A stretch of 64,000 bases of DNA. Origin: [Phialemoniopsis] sp. UDSM-2020. Lineage: Eukaryota; Ascomycota; Sordariomycetes; Thyridiales; Thyridiaceae. This document shows positions 21,063 through 32,054 of the stretch, one piece after another. Under the pieces are notes generated by a model that was not told the DNA's origin, searched no databases, and saw nothing but the letters and a program-made list of their open reading frames with translations. The stretch lies in assembly GCA_018873225.1 (NCBI GenBank), contig JAEILZ010000001.1:6200001-6264000 (forward strand), in the 5' to 3' direction. The position numbers and the translations under genes are program-made. Within the stretch, counting starts at the first letter, position 1. Each line of letters opens with the position of its first letter.

Positions 21063-24000
21063 CTACTCCCACCGCACCATACCCAACCCCTTGACGCCCT
21101 CCCGCCAGCTCTCCAGCACGCGCCCAACCCACTCCTCGACAAACGCCTCACCGCCCACGACCCGCAGGAGCGCCTGCGCGACCTCGTCGTCCCCATCCTG
21201 ATCGCCGAGGCCGCACCACCCTTCGACCCGGTCCAGCCACCCCGGCTCCGAGAGCCGCTCCTTAAGCGCCTTGACCCCGTCGCGCGCCTCGCCGAGCGTC
21301 TTGGTCGCTAGTGCCTCGAGACCGCGCATCTCAGCCAGGACCTCCTTGTGCAGGTTCGACCGGCCCGACCGGTCGCGCTGGGCCTGCGCCTCGTTGTGCG
21401 CGAGTACAAAGGCGGCGCTGAGCTTGAGCGCGAGGGCGGCGTCGCGCAGCGTCGAGGCGGTGTGCTGGTCTGCCAAAGCGTGAAGGGTGCGCGCTTCTGG
21501 CATGGATGATGCCGGTGTGGAGCGTGATGCGGCGCGCAGGGAAGAGAGAGATGACTTGATGGACGATGTGAAGAGGTTGAACGTCGGCGGAAGAGCCGTA
21601 GTTCGGTCTGCTGTCAGGGCCGAGACGAGGGTGCCTGCGAGGAGGGAGAGGATGGTGAAGTACGCCGACTCTGCGCCGGTGAGGTGGGATGGCGTGTCGG
21701 CGAGGTGGAGGAAGGTGGTCATTGAGTTGTGCAGGGACGCGAGGGATTCGAGGGCGTAGGTGCGGTCCTTGAGCGCGGCGTCGTTGGGCTTGGCGGGCTT
21801 GTAGTCCTTGGGGGCTTTGTATGAGACTAGCTCATGGAACTCCTCGGCGAGCATCGAAAGATGTGCTCGGGTGTTCTATGTGCATCCATTAGCTTGCTTC
21901 TCCAAATGAGTGGCGATTTTGTCTACCTACCGATAGGGGAGGGCCAAGGCGCAACGACCTGGCTACAGATGGGCCGTACGAGCTCTCAAGATTCGGTATC
22001 GACCCGTAGTCAATGGCATTGAATAGAGGGGTGGCATCGTCAATATCAGCTGTGGAAATGGTTAGAAGAATGCCACAATGAACATGATGCTCTGGAGGTG
22101 CGCTTACAGAAGATGGGCACATCTTCCAAGTCCTCCAACTTGCCGCCAAAAGCCCTGGCTGCTCGCCGTTCCTCAACGACTGCCATAACGCGAGTGCAGC
22201 TCTTTCTTAGTCTATCATTGTACTGCGCCATGTCTAGAATACTGCTGTAGCTTCCGGATTGGAAGGCGTCCCATATCCTGACGGGAGCTGGGTCCCGCAT
22301 GGTTCTCGCGTAGTAAGATCGCAGAGGTTCAGTCAGAGGTCTGCTCCCGTGGAAGAGCCCAGGAGCGAGGCTTGCTATCCTGTCAAAGAACAAGGGGCTC
22401 AGTGCGTCCTGGATCGTTCTCTTAACATCCAGGGGCGTCCAGAGCTGATAAGCGTATGAAGCGCAGCCGAGGAGCAGGTACAGTTGAACCAGTAGGATGC
22501 GAAGTGGGATGTCGTTTGTGTTTTTCTGAAGCTGTGCATCCAGCAGGACCACGGCCTGGAGGAAGGGTGTAATCTCAACGCTGGACAAGAGACTGGCCAT
22601 GGCGAGCCCCCTCTCTTCGAAGATACCTGCAAGCTTCAGAAGGCTAAAGGCTGCAACGAACGCGAGGTCGACTCGGGGGTCCTTGTCCATGTCGGGTATC
22701 CGTTTGACAAGCTCGGGATCAGCATTGATTGCCTCGTAAGCGGCAAAGGCATCTGTCGTGATCTGTCGAAGACATGATTGACATGCCCTTCTTACCACTG
22801 ACCCGCATGTCTTGCACTGGTATTGCAGCACATGGACGTCGTCTGACGGGGTAGAAGTCGCGCTTGGGCGTGCCAGACTTTGTGGACAAGAGGTCAGAAA
22901 GTACCGGAGCTTCAGGCCAAATATCTGTAGCGTGGCTTTGCGAACAGGATCGGAGTTCTAATTGTGTTAGATGAGATCGCGTCAAGTATGTGGAAGGCTC
23001 TTACAGATTCAAGCATTTTGGGGAGTACTTGATCCAGGAGACATTTGGCTTCCACAAAAGTCATCTCCTCCACGTAACTCCTGAGGTCATCAAAGACGGA
23101 GCTCTTGTCGAAATGTTTCTCGAGGAACAAGCACAGCTGGACGACTCTGGCTGAAGGTTGTTTCGGGTCTGTCGCTGTCGACAGGATTGTCGGCGGCATG
23201 CGGAACGCCACTTCGACCAGCGCGCGGCTGATGTTTTTGACGTACATCTGAGCAATCTTGGACTTGAACGACGTGAATCGCTGCAAGACATCTTGCACGA
23301 CTTCAAAAGCCCTGAAATCTCGTCAGTCCCGTACCAACTAGAGTGTCTGGCCATGCGCAACTTACTTTTCAGGGTCAGCCTGTTTGGTGGCCGCGGTGAT
23401 GAAGCTTTTCCAGATTTGCCAGTCCGAGGCAAGGAAAGACGGCGATCCATCTGAGTCGGAAGTGCTGAGAACCTTTTGGCAGAAGTCAAATATCAAATCC
23501 CACCTTTCCCACGACCCGAAAGTGGTGATGGCCTCGAGAAGGAGGTGTTTCTTGCCCTCGTTGAAGAACTTGAGAGCTCCGACGTGTGAGCTGGTGATCT
23601 TCTTGACGAAGTCATCGCGGGCATTCTGCGCCACGAGAACCTTGTAGTAAAGTATGAACTCTTCTTCTTCTCTCATGTCACGATCCGTAGAAGTCTTGGC
23701 TTTGTCCCCGTTCGACTCGCCTTTCTGGGCATGGGTTAGCAGGACCCAAGGGGCAGTGAGTGAAACACCTGGATTTACTGATTCCGCGAGCTCACAAGCT
23801 CTTTCTAGTTGCTTGACAGATAGCATGCCGTAAATCTTGCGCTTGCTCTCGGGGCATTGCGAGCTCATCTAGTCTCGTCAGCTCGTTGCCTAGTGCGTAC
23901 GGAACATGGGCCGTACTCACAGAGAGTAAATAAGTGAGGGCTATGCTCCAGTACATGTATCTCCTGTCGTTTGGTTTGGCAGACTTGTCAAGAATTGCAG

Positions 24001-24574
24001 CAATCTACTCAATGTCAGCAAGTAGTTCAAAGAACAATCCCATGTGCTCCATTGCGCTGAAGCGCGACCTACCTGCTGGGCATTGACAAGGTCCCACTGC
24101 TGCAGACAAGCTTGAAGACACGAAATGCCGGCCGCACTTCGAGGGTTAGCCTTGACCCATCTGGACCTCAGTACTCCTAAAGTCTCTGGGTAGTCGAGAG
24201 GCGGCTGTGCGTCGTGGCATGCCCACTCGTAGAGCTCCAGGGCCTCGACATCCTTGGGCGCCGTGCCTTTCCGGACCAGAGCATCGACAGCCACAGCCGC
24301 GGCGCACCTCTCGCTCAACGACTCGAGCTGAGACTCGGCGCAGACTTTGACGGCCTAGCAGAACAATGTTAATCATATGCGGCCCGGATAGGTAGGCAGC
24401 AGGCCCATGAGCCGGATGTGAACCGACCTCGTAGTAGCTGTCATTTGTGCTCTTGGCCCGCTTGTCGGCGAGCCTCACGACGCTAGACCAGTTGCCATCG
24501 CTAAAGGCAGTCTGCAGCTGCACATCGACAGACTGCTTCAATGCCGGTCTGTAGTACCGACCATACGACGACAT
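21063..24574 (-). CDS. MDM20: NatB N-acetyltransferase auxiliary subunit (Mdm20/NAA25)
   Basis: Eight exons: 24428..24574, 24073..24354, 23921..24004, 23366..23868, 23005..23311, 22108..22957, 21931..22049 and 21063..21875; 1034 residues, in frame throughout. Mdm20 anchors the NatB complex to ribosomes and supports Naa20, which acetylates proteins starting Met-Asp/Glu/Asn; loss disturbs actin and mitochondrial inheritance. The N-terminus (YYRPALKQSVDVQLQTAF and NWSSVVRLADKRAKS) is the family signature, followed by TPR-like helical repeats. A cysteine pair motif (CKTCGSVVRRACQSC, exon 6) resembles a small zinc-binding insert. The first intron has an unusual GTCGGT donor, but the coding joint (YYE-AVKVCAES) is convincing. 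The ATG at 24574 is chosen over an upstream in-frame start at 24673. Confidence 0.9.
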
Positions 24575-25382
24575 GGCGGTAGCAGGGCGGCGAGTAGTGC
24601 AGAGGTTTGAACGTCGGTGGCAGCGTGCATGTGGGATGTGGGGGGTTTCTTTAGGCGGGCGGAGGGGCAGCACAGGCCAGAATTGGAGGGGCTTTCAGTG
24701 CACGAGACAACGATGAGCTTCTGTGACCGACCTTCAGCCTCGTCGGGCCACTCTACAAGAATCTGGACTTATCTAGTCTACACAGACCTGTAGAGAGCTT
24801 GAGACGTCAAATAGAGAGCTTTCCTTTCAAAGACTCGAGACATTGGATTGCGATCTTAGTACGACTGAGTGCTCTGGTGAGCACGATGAAAATTTTGGTG
24901 GGCCTTGCCGTGGTGGAGCTGTCTGAGCTGCACGACATCGATGACCCTTTCGGGACTCGGGCAGTACGCTGACCATGCTTCGTTCACTACCTAGGTCAGG
25001 TACCCAATGATATCAATGGCAGCTCCTCAGATATAAGGGGCACTTTCAATTACTTGTAATCTTTCTGGCGTGTATCCGGAGGTCTACCATGGAAGTCATG
25101 GCCGCTACCTTGGCTAACCCAAGAACATTGAATTGAATCTTTCTTCCCCAGTCCTTTGCGGCTCTTCGGACAGCGGACAGCCACCTCGACACGCAGGGAG
25201 TTTGGGGAGACCAAATTCTCAACATAATACATCCAAGTCCACCTCTTGATTTATACAGGTCTAGTTGGTATCTTTTCGTCATCTGGTATTGTACATAGGG
25301 TCGTAATTATTACAGGGACATGCGCCCCCGTTCGCGGATCGGCATGTTGGATGTTGGTTTGCGTACTCGGCATCGATCGGTT
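24575..25382. other. Intergenic region upstream of MDM20 and downstream of COX23
   Basis: 808 bp. The left part should hold the MDM20 promoter and the right part the COX23 3' end. The small leftward frames at 25046-25282 show no family features and are not called. Confidence 0.4.
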
Positions 25383-25911
25383 TCACCAAAACCCCTTTCC
25401 ATCTTTCTTGCGGTCCTCTTTTCGTTTGTCAATCTGCCTCGGGATGTTAGAGTCGGTTTATACGGTATCGACATCGGGACTGGACGTACCCAGAACTTCT
25501 TGCAGTCGCGGTAAGCTCTGTAGCAAAAGGCATTAGTGGATGCCGGACTATGCTTGCTGTCTATCCCAACAAGATTGTAAGAGTGACAGTAGACATACTG
25601 GAAGTAATCCTGACACATTGAGCGGTCTCCGCCGTTTCGATGTAGGCACTTGATGCTTCGATTCGCTACCTCCTGGCAAGGGTCGAGGTACTCGCTCTTC
25701 GACTTGCTATTAGGCGGTCATGTTAGCAAATGCACCATCGCAGACATTCCTCTGAGCATCGCGATGCTAGCAATCTCATTCACTCCAGAGCTGAGCGTGC
25801 ATAAAGATGGTTCCAAGGCGGTAGCAAGGACTGGGCGGCTCACGTCTCGAATTTGTTCTTGACTTCGCTGGTCCAAGGATTCTCGCCATCCGCCGGGGCT
25901 TGTGACGCCAT
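25383..25911 (-). CDS. COX23: COX23 cytochrome c oxidase assembly factor (twin CX9C)
   Basis: Four very short exons, 25844..25911, 25599..25706, 25490..25517 and 25383..25433; 84 residues. Cox23 is a mitochondrial intermembrane-space protein needed for copper delivery or assembly of cytochrome c oxidase, imported through Mia40. The assembled protein reads [15 protein letters not shown] and then [16 protein letters not shown], two CX9C motifs, with the basic tail [16 protein letters not shown]. All introns are GT-AG (GTGAGC, GTATGT, GTACGT donors) and phases agree. Exon 3 is only 28 bp and interrupts the second motif, so single-frame scanning misses the gene. It is divergent from the 26.3-kb gene. 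Confidence 0.93.
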
Positions 25912-26309
25912 CTTTCCAGCAATCTGTGCCTCTGCTGGGTGTCGCGACACCAGAGAAGAGAACGATGGAATATCTCGTGGGCCTTGAAAAAGGAGGGCTA
26001 TAGAGTGACCGTCGGCGCGTTGACTTGCTGGCAGAAAAGATGCGATTCAATGGTCGCAAAAGTTGCCTGATGGTCAATGGTTCACTGTTATCACTGATAA
26101 GGGATAAGATAGCTAGTTAGCTCCCCACATGTACCCACATGCCAGCCTGGAACTCCCTCCGCCTCAAGTGCTTACATGTAATTTGTGAGAGATCTACAGT
26201 GCAGATGGAAGCCTAATAAATGTGGACGGCTCTCCAGGTAGTGATACTCTGCTGCAAGCAAAGGTCGCCTCAAACCGTCATTTAACATGACTGTACAAAT
26301 TTGTTAATT
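25912..26309. promoter_or_regulatory. Divergent promoter between COX23 and the membrane-anchored protein gene
   Basis: 398 bp between divergent starts. A repeated ACATGTAcccACATG stretch lies at about 26127-26142. No further gene. Confidence 0.4.
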
Positions 26310-27071
26310 ATGGCCGTCGACCCCTTGAGAAAGTCTTGGGTATCAACTTGTATTGTCGTGTGCTTTACACTACTTTCTCTTTTCGCCGTACGTCTCTTCC
26401 ATCAGCAAGATCCAGTTTCAGTGCTCTCAAAACCGGTTGGCGAAATGGCAGGTGACGACGAATATGTGGACGAGTTCGTGCCGATATACTCCCTCACGAA
26501 ACTCACCAAAGACGAGGAAGAGTCTGTCATCGCAGCACTAAACACGAAAATTGACGAAGGAGACGAACAGCTGTGCTGGGTCAAGCCTCAGATTGTGCCA
26601 TGGACGGGAGAGAGTGAAGGAACCATAGACGACCTGTTCCGGCTGACGGAGAAGATGCGCGATGGCACTGATCACTGGAAGTATGCATTCCACTTCTTTG
26701 TCGACAGGCAATGCGTCTCGGAGAACCAGGTCATTGTCGTTGGCAGAGACGGATACACCCTCGCTGTTGCACAGCCCACCAGGGACGATCTAACGGCAAT
26801 CCTCAAGCAACACGGGTCAAAGGTTGCAGAAATGGACGACGCTCTGGCTGACGCGGTCTCAGACACGCTTCTGGACAGAGGTGTGACCTGGGGAATGCTC
26901 CCTGCCGCCGCATTCAAGAGCACTTGGGCGAACCTTGACATCTCGAACATGTGCTTGTCAGAGATAGTCGAAATGTATGAGGGTGGCAAAGTCGAAGTGT
27001 ATCTCAACCCTGACTGGGATGCAAAAGAGTTCGTTGAGAAGGTGGAGAAGGCAGACGCGGAGAGTAGTTAA
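26310..27071 (+). CDS. Hypothetical single-pass membrane-anchored protein
   Basis: Single exon, 253 residues, no family recognised. Residues 10-30 (STCIVVCFTLLSLFAVRLFH) form one hydrophobic segment after a short basic start, giving a type II anchor or uncleaved signal. The remainder is acidic and soluble, with one predicted mixed alpha/beta domain (YAFHFFVDRQCVSENQVIVV, then GVTWGMLPAAAF) ending in a charged helix. Cysteines are few. The start is the first ATG, nine bases inside the open frame. It may be a secretory-pathway or vacuolar protein; function unknown. Confidence 0.6.
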   Translation: MAVDPLRKSWVSTCIVVCFTLLSLFAVRLFHQQDPVSVLSKPVGEMAGDDEYVDEFVPIYSLTKLTKDEEESVIAALNTKIDEGDEQLCWVKPQIVPWTGESEGTIDDLFRLTEKMRDGTDHWKYAFHFFVDRQCVSENQVIVVGRDGYTLAVAQPTRDDLTAILKQHGSKVAEMDDALADAVSDTLLDRGVTWGMLPAAAFKSTWANLDISNMCLSEIVEMYEGGKVEVYLNPDWDAKEFVEKVEKADAESS

Positions 27072-27167
27072 ACGCAAAGCGATTGGTGTCTTTGTGGACT
27101 GGACAGTTTCGCGATTTCGTGTGCTTGTCGACTAGAGTTTAGCCAGTGGGATAACCAGCATGCAAGC

Positions 27168-27590
27168 ATGAAGCAACCTTTCTGATAGCCATCGACATCC
27201 CGATTGCCATCACCATTCTAGGAACCCTCCGGATCCTGGTTGCCATCTGTATGATAGAAGTCATCCGACCCCTGATTGCCATCTGCATCGCAAGAATCAT
27301 CCGCACTTTACTTGCCATCTGCATTGTAGGAGTCGTTCAGACCCTGATTGTATCGCTAGAGTCATCCAGATTCTGGTTGCCATTCACATCGCAAAGAGTC
27401 ATCTGCATAGGAGCCATGCGGACCCTGATTGCCATCTGCGTGGCTAGAATCACCCACACGCTGCTTGCCAATTGCATCGCGAGAATCATCCGCATCCAGG
27501 TTGCCATCTGCATCGTAGGAGTCGTCCGGATCCTGATTGCCATCTGCATCGCAGGGGTCCTCCGCGTTGTGGGAGCTGGACACATCGGGA
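27168..27590. repeat. 36-bp tandem minisatellite
   Basis: About ten imperfect copies of a 36-bp unit containing TTGCCATCTGCATCG. Unit starts fall at 27204, 27240, 27276, 27312, 27348 (truncated), 27377, 27429, 27465, 27501 and 27537, mostly exactly 36 apart. Read leftward it encodes 12-residue repeats such as DADGNQDPDDSY. Some copies carry indels or stop codons. Confidence 0.85.
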
Positions 27591-27723
27591 GTGCTCATCT
27601 ATCAATCTTGTTAGATACATTGTAGTTCAATGAAATGGAACAGAGGCAAGTGATACATACACGACGGGTCTGGGGGTTTGGCCCCCACAGGGGCGGCGAG
27701 CGCGCCTTTTTCTTCTCAGGCAT
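27362..27723 (-). CDS. Short repeat protein with DxDGN repeats (possibly decaying gene)
   Basis: Two exons, 27661..27723 and 27362..27598, with a standard GTATGT..GATAG intron; 99 residues. The basic N-terminus (MPEKKKARSPPLWGPN) is NLS-like and has no signal peptide. Exon 2 is made of 12-residue repeats with DADGNQDPDDS cores, similar in spacing to calcium-binding DxDGN loops of EF-hand or thrombospondin type 3 repeats. An extra T in one copy near 27400 shifts the frame to an early stop. The repeats continue to about 27170 in another frame, interrupted by TAA and TAG. The ancestral protein was therefore probably longer. Expression is uncertain. Confidence 0.4.
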
Positions 27724-28231
27724 GGTGATTGTGCTAATGAATGATTCTAGAAACTTAGACAAGTTTGAAAACACTCCGTTTGTAGGGGAGACCGAAATGA
27801 AGTTGGTGTTCGCCTGCTGATTTAAAAAAAAAAAAATAAGAAGAGAATGACTGGCTTGGGCTCCGCTGCCGTCAACTCTTTCCTACATGATTCCACTATT
27901 GAAACGCTGGAGCAGGAGCACCCGTGTAAGGGCAGGAGCCACAGACTAACCCTGCTGCAGTCTCGTCGCAGGCGGGTGACTGCGATGCAGAAGGGCTCCT
28001 AGGATATGGATGCCTGCAAGGATACGGATAGTTCAACAGATATAAAGGGTTCCGAAGGTATGCTCAGATCCCACAATATATAGCGCCCACGATGCAGATG
28101 GCTCTTAGAAATGGTCTTTATCCTTGCATGGTGATTATCCCACAGACTAAAGCCCAACAGACATGGACACAGCCAGATAATGTTAATGACAAGTCTACAA
28201 TTACACACCAGGGGGTACCTTGCAACGAAGA
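27724..28231. other. Intergenic region
   Basis: 508 bp; contains a run of thirteen A at about 27824-27836 and no supportable gene. Confidence 0.4.
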
Positions 28232-30647
28232 CTAAAGCGCCGCGGTCCGAATATCATGGAGAAGTCGTATCTTGTTCAACGCCTTCGTCTGGTCGTGCAG
28301 GTCGACCAATGACCACGAAGCACCTCTGACAATCTTGAGCGAAATCCACAAGGCTAGAAACATGAGTACCTGGTGACCGTCTTGTTAGCACGATCCGAGT
28401 AGGCACAATAGCTGCACTCTCTTACTATTAGATACGAGGAAAGGAACGGCATGACGTTGAAACCTTTCCACAGCGCTGCCCCGTTGGCAATGATCAGGAT
28501 AAACAGGCAGCCCCCCAAGGCAAGGTAAGCGAGGACAGGTTGAGCGTGACTGCGATAGGGGTAGTCATCTGGATCTTCCTTGTCCCAGCGTCGAACTTGT
28601 GAGATGCCCTGATCTTCTAGCACGTCTTTCCGTCGATAGATGCTACAAGAATGTTAGTCTAGGGGTTGTCAGCAAAAAGTTCATTTCAACCCCTACCAAT
28701 GATAGAAACGAATGAAGGCCCAACATTCGCACGCCCATACTATGACCACACCGGTGGAGCCCATGAGGCCCATGATTTCAATGAACTAGTCACGCTGTAT
28801 GAGTGAAATTTCTAGAAAAACATCTGGGTAGGTGGGTAAGACATACTGTGTCGATGGCAGAGTCTGAGTTGTTGTCGTCTCCCTTGTTTGCCAACTGCAA
28901 GAAGGGCACCCACCAAAAGGCAATAGCCGACACTATCATGGCTCGACGAGGGACCTTGCGATTATTCGACCGGCCTACCCACGCTAGCATGCGTATAAAC
29001 AGAGGTTGGTCATGCCCGCCGTCGAGCCGACTCGTGAGGCCAAAGAGAGTGCGGGATGCCACGTAGAGGTTTGTGTTGGCACAGGTCAAAGCTGTGAAGA
29101 CTAGAAACGCGTTGAAAACATCATCCAACCCCTTGACCCTTCGTCCCACTATCACAAAGACAGAGGTCGTGCCCCCTCTCCCCGAGTCAAAAGTCAGTGA
29201 AGTGTCGTTGCTTATCTGAGCGGGGTCAGAACAGTTCTTATTTCCCCAGCTGAGATGAGGAAGGTGACATTCGTTGCGCTCGATGCTGAACGATGCCAAG
29301 AGACCACCGAGCGTGTATGCTATAGTAGCCAAGACGGAGAGGTAAGTGGAGGAGAACTTGACAGTCCTTCCGATCAGAAGGGGGCCGCTCGATGATGGAG
29401 GAGTGCCCACTTCCTCCTTCGAGTCCTTGGACTCTTTCTTGGGCCAGTCTGCTTCTAGGGCTGACGCTGCTACTACCTCGACGCCGGTGTAGGCGAATGT
29501 GGCAGAAGACAAACACATTCTGCGGGCATCGCTATTAGTATGAGGCCTCCATTCTGGGATTGCACTCTGCCAATTACGTACAAGAAAGACACAACAATGT
29601 GGGATGAGACATTATGATCAAAGTTCCCAAGAGGTGATTGCCATACTGGTACTAGGTCAGTGGGATTACCTATCGAAACAACGGAGGTTGACGCTTACAA
29701 TCGGCGACCGTTGGTCGTCCTGTGTGGTTGGCAATGAGTACAGAAAGTGAGATCACTATAATAAAGTAGAACAGGATCTTTAGGCTTCCAGCAAAGACTT
29801 CCCATGCGCCATAGTACTGGATAACAAGTTAGTGGATCGTGGTAGTAAGAAATCAGAGATGCTTACAGTGATCTCCAGAGCGTTGATACAGACTAGAATG
29901 ATTGGTATCACGAGATAGACTATTACGCCGTCAACAGGTTTAGCTGTTTCCGCCTTCGGCATCCAATAGTTGAGCTCGGCTATGATAACATCATCAGCTA
30001 TATTCCTATGTGTGTAGTCAATACACTTACCTGCTGAAGTTGATATGATAGCTCCAAAGGACACCGAGTACGTAAACCTAGTCGCTGTGAGAACATGTCT
30101 ACAGCATAACGGTGACAATGATTACCAGTATGCTACGCCAACAGCAATCCCAAGCTCGGCATCTACAAACTCGCTCACGTATGCCGACAGGGCACCTGGA
30201 ATGGGCCAAATGCATAGCATCTCCGTGATACATTGCATCACGGCCCATGCTAGGATACCGAGCAGGAGGAACGACAGCACGGCGGCGAGCGGTCCTCCGA
30301 CCTGCAAGATCTGGCTGCCGCGCCAATACAACCCCGTCCCTAATGTGGCATTGACGGTGATCATCTTGGTTGGTCAGTGTTGAGTTTCTTCTGTTATTGC
30401 CGTGAACAGTACTCACAAATAGATGGATGCCGTGGAGTCTACGGTTCACTGTCCTATCTTGTCGAGGTGGTACATAGACCGTCTTCGTTCTACGTGTGAA
30501 CCCATCCGCTCCAGCACTTGCTGGTTCTTGCTGAGGCTCTGGTCCTATCAGTGGATGAAGCGGTATATCCGTGGTAGGAGAAGATGTGGTGTTTGTCTCG
30601 TGTGTTGGCAGGGCCCATTCTGGGAACCATTCAGGCCGGTTCACCAT
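28232..30647 (-). CDS. Amino acid permease (APC family, YAT-like)
   Basis: Ten exons: 30417..30647, 30126..30364, 30031..30077, 29867..29979, 29699..29816, 29582..29651, 28847..29519, 28697..28785, 28426..28642 and 28232..28369; 644 residues, all phases consistent. A plasma-membrane amino acid/proton symporter. The hydrophilic N-terminus precedes the conserved fungal AAP core: MITVNATLGTGLYWRG, then CITEMLCIWPIPGALSAYV and FVDAELGIAVGVAYW, later FAYTGVEVVAASALEA and NTNLYVASRTLFGLTSR. Twelve hydrophobic segments are expected. There is a long inserted loop with KKESKDSKEE and an exofacial FDSGRGG stretch. The intron density is high for this family. Substrate not predictable from sequence. Confidence 0.88.
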
Positions 30648-31394
30648 GATCACATTGGTTCGCGCGTATGATGAGGAAATGCGCTGTGTTCTTGGGAGGT
30701 TTGACGAGATCCCCGAGCTGTCGCGAATAAATGGGCAATTCGGCTATCAATCGACATCGGCGTAGATTTAGGGGTAGGCAACAAGGCCTCCAGTCCACTG
30801 CCACCACCCATGTTCCTCTAAGCCTCCCTTGTCACGCCCAGCGGTTCAGCTCACAGCTGAACTAGTAGCGACAGTAGCCAAGGTGTGCCGCTGCAAGCCT
30901 CGACCGCCGTCCCGCTGCACATGCCGAGTGGGGGTTCGATTCGCACGAACAGACTTGACCACCCTGCATCCTATGGCTGCAGCTGTGGGTGGCGCACTCT
31001 CGTCAGCTGTACGACTTTGATAGCCGAACCAGCATTGTCCGGGCGGTAAGTGATGCACACAAGCGAGGGATGGAGACGCCCAATCAGCAGAGACACACAC
31101 CGCCCCTCTATCGGCACCACTCTCCGGGGCAGAGATATGGCAGGCCTATGACTGACAGCATGTGAAATGCCAGCACACACACTGGGTGTTCCAGCACCAT
31201 TTTGGGCGGGGATTGAGGCTGGAAGTGTTCGAGCCCAATGCGTGCGCACACGACCATGCCGCGCCTCTTTCTTGACCAGGCTGTCTCTTTTTCGCCTTGT
31301 TTCCATCGCCGGCAAGGTCGTATAAATAACGAGATCGTCCAGTCCTTTTGCAGAATAATATCCTGAATATCACGGACTGTTTCGCGGGCCGCCC
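30648..31394. promoter_or_regulatory. Divergent promoter region (amino acid permease / 68-residue gene)
   Basis: 747 bp between divergent starts. The segment GGGGGTTCGATTCG near 30931 looks like a tRNA T-loop but lacks a matching stem. No other gene. Confidence 0.4.
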
Positions 31395-31727
31395 ATGATG
31401 TCGCCGAAACGCGATGCGCGAAATGCGGTTCCAAAGGACGAGGTCAAACAGAATGTGACAAGGCGATACATTGACAGGAACAAATTGCAAAGATTACTCG
31501 AAGAGTTATTTCCAGAGCTGGAGGACTTCAAGATTGAAGTAAGCTTGCCTTTCCTCTACGTTTTTGAACGATGGGGGATCTCAGCTTAAGTGACATTCTC
31601 AGATGAGAGAGGATCAGTGGCATTTTACTGCACCTCGCGAGGTGACAGAGGTGGGACAATTGCCTATTTCGTGACCGAGGGCACAGAAATGCTGATTGAT
31701 ACCTTCTCACAGGATGAACTTAGGTAG
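31395..31727 (+). CDS. Short hypothetical protein, three exons (possible domain remnant)
   Basis: Exons 31395..31538, 31603..31650 and 31713..31727; 68 residues. The assembled sequence is a basic N-terminus followed by RRYIDRNKLQRLLEELFPEL, DFKIEMREDQWHFTAPREV and TEDELR. The layout (two helices, a beta strand with a WxFxAPR core, an acidic end) resembles a small folded domain that could be the N-terminal piece of larger fungal signalling proteins. I cannot name the family. Introns are GTAAGC..CTCAG and GTGGGA..CACAG; without splicing, the second frame ends nearby too. It precedes the CorA-like gene on the same strand. It may be a stand-alone gene or a truncated paralogue. Confidence 0.5.
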
Positions 31728-32054
31728 GCAAGGCGCACTTGACAGAGACATCCCTAGTACATACTGACAGGCTGGTCCAGGCGGCTGCGTGTCAAGTAAC
31801 TGTGACACTGGTCACTCGAGCCACAGGCTTGGTGGAGGCGCAGCCATGGGCCATGTTACGAAAGGGCGCACACATGCCGTCGCATGTTCCGCTCTGCCGT
31901 CTGCAAGGTGCAAAAGCAAGTGTTGTTCTCCCTCGGGACCGCCGAGCGCCTGATCGTCCACAATAATCTTTTATACAAGCAAATGCCTCGCACTCATTCC
32001 TTTCATTTATTTCATCACTTCAAGTTGCCTTGATTTTAGGGCATTTGTTTACGC
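31728..32054. promoter_or_regulatory. Promoter region of the CorA-like gene
   Basis: 327 bp; a TATA-like TTTTATACA at about 31968-31976 lies some 80 bp before the start codon at 32055. No gene. Confidence 0.45.

Noticed and set aside
30925..30945. Possible tRNA T-loop (GGTTCGATTCG)
   Set aside because: The flanking bases do not pair into a T-stem and no anticodon or acceptor stem can be drawn.
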